DNA of 64,000 bases. It comes from Paenisporosarcina sp050269735. Its GTDB lineage: Bacteria; Bacillota; Bacilli; Bacillales_A; Planococcaceae. Shown piece by piece: positions 8,578 through 15,337 of the stretch (position 1 is the first letter of the stretch; each line of letters opens with the position of its first letter). The notes under the pieces are model-generated. The model ran no database searches and was not told the origin of the DNA. It worked only from the letters and a program-made list of their open reading frames with translations. The stretch covers positions 34,809 to 98,808 of the forward strand of contig NZ_JBNNIX010000007.1 in assembly GCF_050269735.1 (NCBI RefSeq). Reading direction: 5' to 3'. The translations under genes and the position numbers were made by a program.

Positions 8578-8654
8578 GCTTTTGTTGTTTTACCCAGCTT
8601 GCAAATCCCTCAGTTTTTAATAAAAAACTATATATTAGCCCATAAAGACCTATG

Positions 8655-8690
8655 TTTCTGCATAGTTTCTGCACATTTAATGTTTATAGT
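8655..8690 (+). promoter_or_regulatory. Tandem 11-nt response-regulator box and -10 element of the asnB operon
   Basis: TTTCTGCATAG (8655-8665) is followed directly by TTTCTGCACAT (8666-8676). After 8 nt comes TATAGT (8685-8690), a good -10 box. The same layout precedes four other units in the window. The direct-repeat period of 11 nt fits OmpR-family dimers, most likely the regulator at 25.0 kb. Confidence 0.6.
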
Positions 8691-8731
8691 ATGTAGGTAG
8701 AAAAAATTAGGATTGAATGGAGTTAGTATGT

Positions 8732-10552
8732 ATGTGTGGATTTACTGGATTTATAGGTGAAACAAAAAATTCGTCAACCGTTTTGGAAGAAATGATGAAC
8801 CAAATTATACACCGTGGACCTGACTCGTCGGGTATTTTTACAGATAACAAAGCTGCACTTGGCTTTCGCCGTTTGAGTATTATTGACTTGGAGGCAGGCA
8901 GTCAGCCCATCTATAACGAAGATGAATCATGCGTATTGATTTTTAACGGTGAAATTTACAATTTCATTCAACTGCGTGAAGAATTAATTTTAAAGGGTCA
9001 TATCTTCACAACACATACAGATAGTGAAGTACTTATCCATGGATATGAGGAATATGGAGAGAAGTTGGTAGAGCGATTGCGTGGAATGTTTGCTTTCGTA
9101 ATATGGGACCGAAAAAATGAAAAATTGTTTGCTGCCCGGGATATGTTTGGCATTAAACCTTTCTACTATGCACAAATGAATGGGACAATTCTATTCGGCT
9201 CCGAAATAAAAAGTTTCCTTCCGCACCCCCATTTTATTAAAGAATTAAATGAAAAAGCATTGAAGCCTTATTTAACATTCCAATTTCCAGTTTTGAACGA
9301 GACATTTTTCAAAGGCGTGTTTAAATTACCTGCGGCCCATTATATGACCTATCAAAATGGCAAGATGGACTTACATCAATATTGGACACCTGATTTTCAA
9401 CCAACAGACCAACCTTTGGATGAAATTGTTACAGAAATCGATCAAGTGGTTAGAGAATCTATACGTGCTCATCAAATCAGCGATGTTAAAGTTGGATCAT
9501 TTTTATCCAGTGGTGTAGATTCCAGTTATGTTGCATCCGTACTAAAACCTAACAAAACCTTTACAGTTGGTTTTAGTGACAAAAATTTCTCTGAGATTGA
9601 TAACGCTAAGGCATTATCTGAGGAGCTTGGCATTGAAAATGTGAATGAAATTCTAGATGCTGATCTCTGTTTCGATAAATTAGAAGATATTCAGTATATG
9701 ATGGATGAACCGCATTCGAATCCTTCCATTGTTCCATTATATTTCTTGGCTGAATTGGCTAGACGTGATGTGACAGTAGTCCTTTCTGGTGAAGGGGCAG
9801 ACGAATTGTTTGGTGGCTACGCTGAATACGACACTACTGCTGCCATGAAAAAATATAAGAAACTCCCTAAATTAATTCGTCAACCTTTGGGTGTGATAGC
9901 GAAACGTTTACCGGAAGTCAGAGGGAAAAACTTCTTGATAAAAGGTGGACTTTCTCCAGAAGAATGGTTTATTGGACAGGCAAAGATATTTGAAGAAAAA
10001 GAAGCAAGCAACATGTTAACCAATATGTATAAAAGCTCTCCTACGGTAAGGGATATTGTAAAGCCAGTCTATGACCTGGTTAAACAAGAAGATGATGTGA
10101 CAAAAATGCAATATCTAGATCTTCATCTATGGTTAGTGGATGACATCTTATTAAAAGCAGATAAGATGAGTATGGCGCATTCCATAGAACTGCGTGTACC
10201 TTTCCTGGATCGTGAAGTAATGAAGACAGCTGCCAAAATACCAGTGAAATATCGAGTAAATGAGATTGATACAAAATATGCCTTTCGATTAGCGGCAGGA
10301 AGAGCACTTCCAAAAGAGTCAGCAAACCGGAAAAAAATCGGATTCCCAGTACCTATTCGTCACTGGATTAAAGAAGAAAAGTATTACGAGAAAATCAAGT
10401 CTTATTTTGAAAGCGCGCAGGCAGCACAATTCTTTAATCAGAAGGATATCATGGCATTGTTAAATGACCATTATCAAGGTAAAACAAACAATGCGCGAAA
10501 AGTTTGGACAATCTTTATGTTCTTAATATGGCATAAAAAGTATTTCAATTAA
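8732..10552 (+). CDS. asnB: Glutamine-hydrolysing asparagine synthase
   Basis: 606 residues beginning Met-Cys-Gly, so processing exposes Cys2, the glutaminase nucleophile. The N-terminal Ntn amidotransferase domain (about 1-190) includes HRGPDSSG and the HTDSE-type segment. The synthetase domain has the SGG-like pyrophosphate loop as FLSSGVDSS near 253 and SGEGADELFGGY near 345. The start is the second in-frame ATG because GGAG lies 9 nt upstream of it. Size fits AsnO/AsnB of Bacillus. In B. subtilis one such enzyme amidates diaminopimelate in peptidoglycan; the neighbours (TraX-like protein, M15 peptidase) make a cell-wall role attractive, but plain asparagine synthesis cannot be excluded. 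Confidence 0.92.
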   Translation: MCGFTGFIGETKNSSTVLEEMMNQIIHRGPDSSGIFTDNKAALGFRRLSIIDLEAGSQPIYNEDESCVLIFNGEIYNFIQLREELILKGHIFTTHTDSEVLIHGYEEYGEKLVERLRGMFAFVIWDRKNEKLFAARDMFGIKPFYYAQMNGTILFGSEIKSFLPHPHFIKELNEKALKPYLTFQFPVLNETFFKGVFKLPAAHYMTYQNGKMDLHQYWTPDFQPTDQPLDEIVTEIDQVVRESIRAHQISDVKVGSFLSSGVDSSYVASVLKPNKTFTVGFSDKNFSEIDNAKALSEELGIENVNEILDADLCFDKLEDIQYMMDEPHSNPSIVPLYFLAELARRDVTVVLSGEGADELFGGYAEYDTTAAMKKYKKLPKLIRQPLGVIAKRLPEVRGKNFLIKGGLSPEEWFIGQAKIFEEKEASNMLTNMYKSSPTVRDIVKPVYDLVKQEDDVTKMQYLDLHLWLVDDILLKADKMSMAHSIELRVPFLDREVMKTAAKIPVKYRVNEIDTKYAFRLAAGRALPKESANRKKIGFPVPIRHWIKEEKYYEKIKSYFESAQAAQFFNQKDIMALLNDHYQGKTNNARKVWTIFMFLIWHKKYFN

Positions 10553-10583
10553 GTAGAGGGGTTATCTACTTTACCTCTTTTAC

Positions 10584-10617
10584 AACATAGTGTTCATTTA
10601 CTGAGCACTATGTTTTC
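10584..10617 (+). terminator. Stem-loop after asnB (attenuator or terminator)
   Basis: AACATAGTGTTCA pairs with TGAGCACTATGTT, followed by a short T-run. It sits between asnB and the TraX-like gene, so it may only partly stop transcription. Confidence 0.65.
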
Positions 10618-10681
10618 AATTAAGGAGAATAAGGTGCGAATGGCACTGCTCTTCGACAAGTGATTGAAAAGGAGATATATT

Positions 10682-11389
10682 ATGCAAAACATTAATGTTT
10701 TTCAGAAGGATTTGACATCCAACACCTTAAAATACATCGCCATTATTGCCATGTTTTTTGATCACTTTTTTGCAGTATTTTTAAATCAGGAAAGTATGGA
10801 AGGCATACTCTCGCGTGTCCCTGGGCGGGTTGTTATGCCAATTATGTGTTATTTGATTGCAGAAGGTTTCTTTTATACATCAGATGTAAAAAAATATGCA
10901 ACGAGGATGCTGGCTTTTGCAGCTGTTTCGCATTTTCCATACATCATCTATTTCAACCTACCAGATGCAACCAGTGTGATTTGGGGATTATCATTGGGGT
11001 TAATCGCTTTAGCAACTTTTAAAAACGATAAGCTATCCATATTTTTAAAGGTACCTATTATCGTTTTACTCTGTTTGTTAGCTATTCCTGGAGATTGGTA
11101 CTACATCGGTGTATTGTGGATATTGTTCTTTGGAATATTCAGAGGAAACTTCAAAGCACAAATGATTAGCTTTGCAATTATAGGGGTTTTCCTGCATGTC
11201 ATTCCAAAAGTAATCAATTTGGGTTGGGACCAATTGAATCAAGTAGCCATTCTGCTTGCAATCCCGATTTTGGCCATGTATAAAGGCAGACGTGGCAGAA
11301 AATCAAATTTTATGAAATGGGCCTTTTATGTTTTTTATCCGTTACATCTAATACTGTTATATCTATTATATAGATTGGTTACTCAATGA
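10682..11389 (+). CDS. TraX-family polytopic membrane protein
   Basis: About 235 residues with 6-8 hydrophobic segments and the TraX signature near the N-terminus (TLKYIAIIAMFFDH, then VMPIMCYLIAEGF with Tyr-Thr-Ser). TraX of plasmid F acetylates pilin; chromosomal homologues are thought to be membrane acyltransferases. The start is the ATG at 10682 with AAGGAGA 7-8 nt upstream. It follows asnB and ends 3 nt before the M15 peptidase gene, suggesting one envelope-modifying operon. Family assignment is firm; the acyl acceptor is unknown. Confidence 0.8.
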   Translation: MQNINVFQKDLTSNTLKYIAIIAMFFDHFFAVFLNQESMEGILSRVPGRVVMPIMCYLIAEGFFYTSDVKKYATRMLAFAAVSHFPYIIYFNLPDATSVIWGLSLGLIALATFKNDKLSIFLKVPIIVLLCLLAIPGDWYYIGVLWILFFGIFRGNFKAQMISFAIIGVFLHVIPKVINLGWDQLNQVAILLAIPILAMYKGRRGRKSNFMKWAFYVFYPLHLILLYLLYRLVTQ

Positions 11390-11392
11390 CCT

Positions 11393-12553
11393 ATGGCTAG
11401 ATTAATGAGGAGAAAATTCATTGTATTTGTCCTACTTGGGTTAGTTTTAATCTTTATGTTAACAGCTTTTTTAAACCGTATTAACGAGAATGAGGATTCC
11501 GTAAATGTACCACTAGGGACTGAAGAAACAACACCAAACTTAGATCCGACACCTCCCTCATCTCTACAACGATACAATGAGAATTTGGAATTTCCCACAA
11601 CTGGAGCGACAGGTTATACTTCTATTGCCTTGGATTTGAAAACATTTGGAAATACAGATTCTCGAACTATAAAGACATTTAAAGCAGGAACTGCCTTCGA
11701 GATTTTGGCGGAACAAGGTGATTGGTGGTTCATTAAGAATGCTGATTCTACCGGTTGGATACAACACACCTATTGTTTAATCAACCTTCCTGACGTCATT
11801 CCGTCCATTATTTACGACAATACCAATACCTATTCATCCAAATATATGTCATCAGGAAAATCCATCCCGAACATAACCGGTAAATCACTGTATTCAAGTA
11901 AATCATTTAATAAAAGACTGGGTAAAGAAGAATTTATTGTACCTGTTTTATATTCGATGTCAAAAAAGATATTTCTTGCCCAGCAAGAAGCTTTGGCAGA
12001 TGGCAATTCTTTGATTATTCATGAAGGGTATCGACCATATCCAGTACAACAGTCCGTTGTGAGTGAATTGACTAAATTAGCGAATAAGGATAGTGAGGTT
12101 AAGGCTGGTATTAGTGCAGAACCATGGGGAGTGAATTGGTTTATAGCGACAAGCGTTTCCAATCATCAGATGGGGTATGCGATCGATGCGAGTTTAGCTA
12201 AAATTCATGCTACAACCGAAATAGTAATTGGTGAATATGTTGGTATTGAAATTACCGATTATACAGAATATGAAATGCCTACAAAAATTCACGAACTAAG
12301 TGTTGCAGCAGTTGCATTTACCGCACCAGTTAAATCAACGATACCAATGGCTTGGAAAAACTCCGTTATAGCAGAAACGATGAATGAACCGGCAATTAAG
12401 CTTCAAACGTATGCAACAAATGCAGGACTATCGCCATTAGCTTCTGAATGGTGGCATTTCAATGACCTGGATGCAATGAAAGCTACGATGGAGAAGAGTA
12501 GTGACGGCAATTATTTCTTAATAGATAGCTACAGTACAAGTCCTTCCAACTAA
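11393..12553 (+). CDS. Membrane-anchored SH3b plus M15 (VanY/VanX-like) D-Ala peptidase
   Basis: 386 residues. A membrane anchor (about 8-25) is followed by a bacterial SH3-like domain (about 65-125, ending GWIQHTYCLI) and an M15 metallopeptidase domain. The zinc site is visible: HEGYRP upstream Arg motif, SNHQMGYAID with His and Asp, and EWWHFND with catalytic Glu and the last His. Such enzymes trim D-Ala from peptidoglycan stem peptides. The gene starts 3 nt after the TraX-like stop and ends at a strong terminator, closing the asnB operon. Whether it acts as carboxypeptidase or dipeptidase cannot be told from sequence. Confidence 0.85.
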   Translation: MARLMRRKFIVFVLLGLVLIFMLTAFLNRINENEDSVNVPLGTEETTPNLDPTPPSSLQRYNENLEFPTTGATGYTSIALDLKTFGNTDSRTIKTFKAGTAFEILAEQGDWWFIKNADSTGWIQHTYCLINLPDVIPSIIYDNTNTYSSKYMSSGKSIPNITGKSLYSSKSFNKRLGKEEFIVPVLYSMSKKIFLAQQEALADGNSLIIHEGYRPYPVQQSVVSELTKLANKDSEVKAGISAEPWGVNWFIATSVSNHQMGYAIDASLAKIHATTEIVIGEYVGIEITDYTEYEMPTKIHELSVAAVAFTAPVKSTIPMAWKNSVIAETMNEPAIKLQTYATNAGLSPLASEWWHFNDLDAMKATMEKSSDGNYFLIDSYSTSPSN

Positions 12554-12578
12554 CCAGTTGGCATAAATACTCTTAATG

Positions 12579-12615
12579 AAAAACCCATTGATCATTTTTG
12601 ATTTAATGGGTTTTT
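12579..12615 (+). terminator. Terminator of the asnB-traX-M15 operon
   Basis: AAAAACCCATT pairs perfectly with AATGGGTTTTT around a 15-nt loop, 26 nt after the M15 stop. Confidence 0.85.
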
Positions 12616-12897
12616 GTCCGTCTTTACAGTATTAGATTCATATGCACTCTCCCAAAGCCGAAATTTTGGAAAGGTACTTACTTAGGTATCTTTACATGAA
12701 TGGGGACGGCATCCTACGCATCAACACCGCATAACTCATCTTAAATTTTCCCTGTCAATTGTCCTTGCTCATATCCAATAAATATGCACTTTTCTGCAAA
12801 CTTCTAGCTTAAGATTTAAAGGAACAAGCTTATCAGATAAGTGACTTAGTTTTTATACTTGTTTAAATGTATTTTTAAACTCAATTATTCATAGCAT
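12616..12897. other. Intergenic region before the copper cluster
   Basis: About 280 nt without a supported ORF. The promoter of the cupredoxin gene should lie in its last 60 nt, which are AT-rich, but no clear -35/-10 pair stands out. Nothing else recognised. Confidence 0.4.
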
Positions 12898-12914
12898 GTA
12901 CCCAAAGGGGGTAC
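12898..12914 (+). promoter_or_regulatory. CsoR-type operator overlapping the cupredoxin ribosome binding site
   Basis: Inverted repeat GTACCC-N5-GGGTAC, the G-rich dyad typical of copper-sensing CsoR. Its right arm includes the GGGGG used as Shine-Dalgarno for the GTG start at 12920, so binding would sit in the transcribed leader. Confidence 0.65.
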
Positions 12915-12919
12915 TGTTT

Positions 12920-13828
12920 GTGAGTGACTTTCATTTATATGTATTGATTTTAATAGGCGCAATAACTTTAATTACTATTCTGTTAGCTCTTAGACGGAAA
13001 ATTCATATCTCGTCTATGTCGGGCATGATTGTTTCTATGTTCTTGGGTATGAACGTTGGATTGACGACCGGAATCACGTTCGGAACTGCATTCAAAGGTG
13101 ATTTGTTTTTATCGTCGATTTGGGGGATGGGTTTCGGTATAATCGCAGGTTTTTTATGCGGGGCATGTTTTGGGCTACTCTCCTCTGTAGAGGGCATTAT
13201 GTCAGGCTTGATGGGTGGGATGATGGGGGCGATGCTTGGCGAAATGATTGCAACAGACCAAGCGAATGTATTGATTAAGTTCTTTTTACTTCTATCGTTC
13301 TGTACCATTTTCTTGGTCATCATCCTAGCTACATCGAACCAAGCAACAATTAATAGAATGGATTGGTTATTAAAGCCAATTTTAACCGCCCTGTTGGTTA
13401 CTGGTATTTTATTCTTAGGAAATTCATTCAACAATGAAAAGGTGGAATCTAAAGCTCTTGCACAGGAACACCAGCCCGATACACATCATGATGCTGATAC
13501 AGAAATCAAAAAAATTTTGATTGAAATGTCTGACTTAAAGTATTCACCCAAGGAATTGGTTGTGGAGAAAAATACACCTGTAACTATTGAGTTGAAAAAT
13601 ACGGATCAAGTAGAACATGATCTAGAAATTAGAAAAGTATCTTTTAAGATGGTCAGTGAATCGAAGCATCAGCATGCTGGTGAGAAGAATGTACTGCATT
13701 TGCATGCTGAGCCAAAACAAACAAGTGAAATGACGTTGTCCATCAATGAAGAGGGAATATATGAATTTTATTGTACAATTCCTGGTCATAAAGAAAACGG
13801 AATGGTTGGTAAGTTAGTCGTTAAATAG
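12920..13828 (+). CDS. Membrane protein with C-terminal cupredoxin (type 1 copper) domain
   Basis: About 302 residues from a GTG start with GGGGG 8 nt upstream. The first 180 residues hold five or six hydrophobic segments rich in Gly and Met (GMNVGLTTGITFG, SGLMGGMMGAMLG), a glycine-zipper-like membrane region. The last 105 residues are a cupredoxin fold with a complete blue-copper ligand set: His in VEHDLEI, Cys and His in FYCTIPGH, Met in KENGM. A His-rich hinge (QEHQPDTHHD) joins the two parts. It lies under a CsoR operator and just ahead of the csoR-copA genes, so a role in copper binding or electron transfer at the outer membrane face is likely. I know no characterised equivalent. Confidence 0.75.
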   Translation: MSDFHLYVLILIGAITLITILLALRRKIHISSMSGMIVSMFLGMNVGLTTGITFGTAFKGDLFLSSIWGMGFGIIAGFLCGACFGLLSSVEGIMSGLMGGMMGAMLGEMIATDQANVLIKFFLLLSFCTIFLVIILATSNQATINRMDWLLKPILTALLVTGILFLGNSFNNEKVESKALAQEHQPDTHHDADTEIKKILIEMSDLKYSPKELVVEKNTPVTIELKNTDQVEHDLEIRKVSFKMVSESKHQHAGEKNVLHLHAEPKQTSEMTLSINEEGIYEFYCTIPGHKENGMVGKLVVK

Positions 13829-13866
13829 GTAAGGGGATTTTTGAAAAATAAATTGTACTTACGCAC

Positions 13867-13895
13867 TTTACATACCCCTGGCGGGTACATATAAT
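13867..13895 (+). promoter_or_regulatory. Promoter with CsoR operator in the spacer (Fe-S protein gene)
   Basis: TTTACA (13867-13872) and TATAAT (13890-13895) are 17 nt apart. The dyad TACCC-CTGGC-GGGTA (13873-13887) fills the spacer almost exactly, so repressor binding would directly block RNA polymerase. Confidence 0.8.
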
Positions 13896-13947
13896 AAATG
13901 TAATGAAGATAGGATTTATATGACTCACTGGAATGGAGCATTTATAC

Positions 13948-14583
13948 ATGAGTATACCTAAGACGATTAAAGTCGCAGTTAATGGAGGAATTTCATTTGG
14001 CTCCAAATTAAATGCTAAACAGCTGATGACTTTAGCTTCGTATTTACCTCAAGATGCCGAACTAGAACTGACCACGTTCCAACAATTGTACCTCGAGGTT
14101 GAGGAAGATAAGTTGGAAGAAATCAAAAAAGAGTTCGAACTAGCAGGCCTTCATTGTTATCCTGTCGGAAACTACGTCAAAAGTTTGCGCACCTGTAACT
14201 TCTGTAAAGGATCTGAAGAAGAAGGAATGCCGGTGGCGAAAGAAATCAATCGCAGAATAGCTGGAATACCCGTCCCATTCACCCTAAAACCAGCATATAC
14301 CGGCTGTCCTATTGGATGTGGTGAACCAATGGTATCGGACATTGGAGTCATGAAAATGAAAGACACCTACAATTTATATATTGGAGGAAAATCAAAAGGC
14401 CATGATGCAGAAGTAGGTAAACTGGTTGGCGAAAAACTGACCCCCGAAGAGTTGTATGCCCGAATTGAAAAAATGGTCCATTACTATTCGGTAAACGGGA
14501 AGAAAAGAGAGCCATTCTATAAGTTCATTTCCCGTGTCGGACTGGAAGATTTTTTGAAAAACACGTCAACTTCACTAGCCTAA
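13948..14583 (+). CDS. Small nitrite/sulfite reductase-like 4Fe-4S protein under CsoR control
   Basis: About 211 residues: an N-terminal ferredoxin-like half (about 1-70) followed by the nitrite/sulfite reductase 4Fe-4S domain with CNFC (Cys83, Cys86) and GCPIGCGEP (Cys120, Cys124). Siroheme enzymes of this fold have two such halves and about 550 residues; this is a single unit, and the first cysteine pair is CxxC rather than Cx5C. The start is the ATG at 13948, with GGAG 9 nt upstream. Its promoter carries a CsoR operator and csoR follows, so it responds to copper or thiol persulfide. It may handle sulfite or nitrite, or repair Fe-S damage; the substrate is unknown. Confidence 0.75.
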   Translation: MSIPKTIKVAVNGGISFGSKLNAKQLMTLASYLPQDAELELTTFQQLYLEVEEDKLEEIKKEFELAGLHCYPVGNYVKSLRTCNFCKGSEEEGMPVAKEINRRIAGIPVPFTLKPAYTGCPIGCGEPMVSDIGVMKMKDTYNLYIGGKSKGHDAEVGKLVGEKLTPEELYARIEKMVHYYSVNGKKREPFYKFISRVGLEDFLKNTSTSLA

Positions 14584-14639
14584 CAGCTAACCTACCTGAA
14601 TTAGTGAGTGTCGGACATTATACACATGAATCACTATCC

Positions 14640-14669
14640 TTTACGTACCCCTCTGGGGTATGATATGAT
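14640..14669 (+). promoter_or_regulatory. Promoter with CsoR operator of csoR-copZ
   Basis: The dyad TACCC-CTCTG-GGGTA (14646-14660) lies between TTTACG (14640-14645) and TATGAT (14664-14669), spacer 18 nt. This fits autoregulation of csoR. Confidence 0.75.
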
Positions 14670-14698
14670 CGGTTTAATTAAGAATGGAGGCTGATTTT

Positions 14699-15034
14699 AT
14701 GGGAAATATGGTGGAAGAATCCTCACTGAGTCCGGCAGTCTCTGATGCAGCATGCAGAAAAAGTCATCATCCCGAAGCAGTGAAAACAGATTTAATTCAT
14801 CGCTTGAACCGCATTGAAGGTCAAATTCGAGGGATTAAAGGAATGGTGGATAAAGATATATACTGCGACGATATCATCACACAGCTTTCTGCCACCCAAT
14901 CAGCTCTAAATAGTGTCGCGAAAGTGCTTTTACATGGCCATTTAAAGGGCTGTGTAGTGGACCGTTTAGCTGAAGGTGATGAAGAAGTGCTCGATGAATT
15001 ATTAGTGACGATACAAAAATTAATGAGAAAATAA
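14699..15034 (+). CDS. csoR: Copper-sensing repressor CsoR
   Basis: About 111 residues, all-helical DUF156/CsoR family. The Cu(I) ligand set is complete: Cys56 (in IYCDD), His81 and Cys85 (in HGHLKGC), with the canonical spacings of 25 and 4. An Arg-rich helix (LIHRLNRIEGQIRGI) begins the fold. Copper binding releases it from G-rich dyads, four of which occur within 2.5 kb here. GGAGG lies 8 nt before the chosen ATG at 14699; a start five codons earlier lacks a site. Followed after 15 nt by copZ. Confidence 0.95.
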   Translation: MGNMVEESSLSPAVSDAACRKSHHPEAVKTDLIHRLNRIEGQIRGIKGMVDKDIYCDDIITQLSATQSALNSVAKVLLHGHLKGCVVDRLAEGDEEVLDELLVTIQKLMRK

Positions 15035-15049
15035 AAGGAGGAATTTCAT

Positions 15050-15259
15050 ATGTCAAATCAAGTTACTTTACAGGTACTAGGAATGTCTTGTGGTCACTGC
15101 GTGAAAACCATTGAAAATAGCTTGGGTGCACTTAACGGCGTGGAGAAAGTCAATGTACAATTAGATGCTGGGACAGTTGATGTAGATTTTAACAATGAAG
15201 TCGATGTTCAGCAAATTTCAGATACGATTGAAGATCAAGGATATACTGTAGAATCTTAA
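15050..15259 (+). CDS. copZ: Copper chaperone CopZ
   Basis: 69 residues, a single HMA domain with GMSCGHC (Cys14, Cys17) and a ferredoxin-like beta-alpha-beta pattern. It carries Cu(I) in the cytosol to the ATPase encoded next. Cotranscribed with csoR (15-nt gap, AAAGGAGG site) and closed by a hairpin terminator, so copA has its own promoter. Confidence 0.95.
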   Translation: MSNQVTLQVLGMSCGHCVKTIENSLGALNGVEKVNVQLDAGTVDVDFNNEVDVQQISDTIEDQGYTVES

Positions 15260-15267
15260 TCAGAACA

Positions 15268-15295
15268 TTGCTGCGTATATCGCAGTAATTTTTTT
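15268..15295 (+). terminator. Terminator between copZ and copA
   Basis: TTGCTGCG pairs with CGCAGTAA around TATAT, followed by seven T. It makes csoR-copZ a separate transcript from copA. Confidence 0.8.
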
Positions 15296-15305
15296 AAAAA
15301 CAACA

Positions 15306-15320
15306 TACCCCCTAGTGGTA
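15306..15320 (+). promoter_or_regulatory. CsoR operator of copA
   Basis: TACCC-CCTAG-TGGTA, a CsoR-type dyad with one mismatch in the right arm, directly upstream of the copA ribosome binding site. Confidence 0.7.
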
Positions 15321-15337
15321 TGAAAGGAGTGGAAGAC

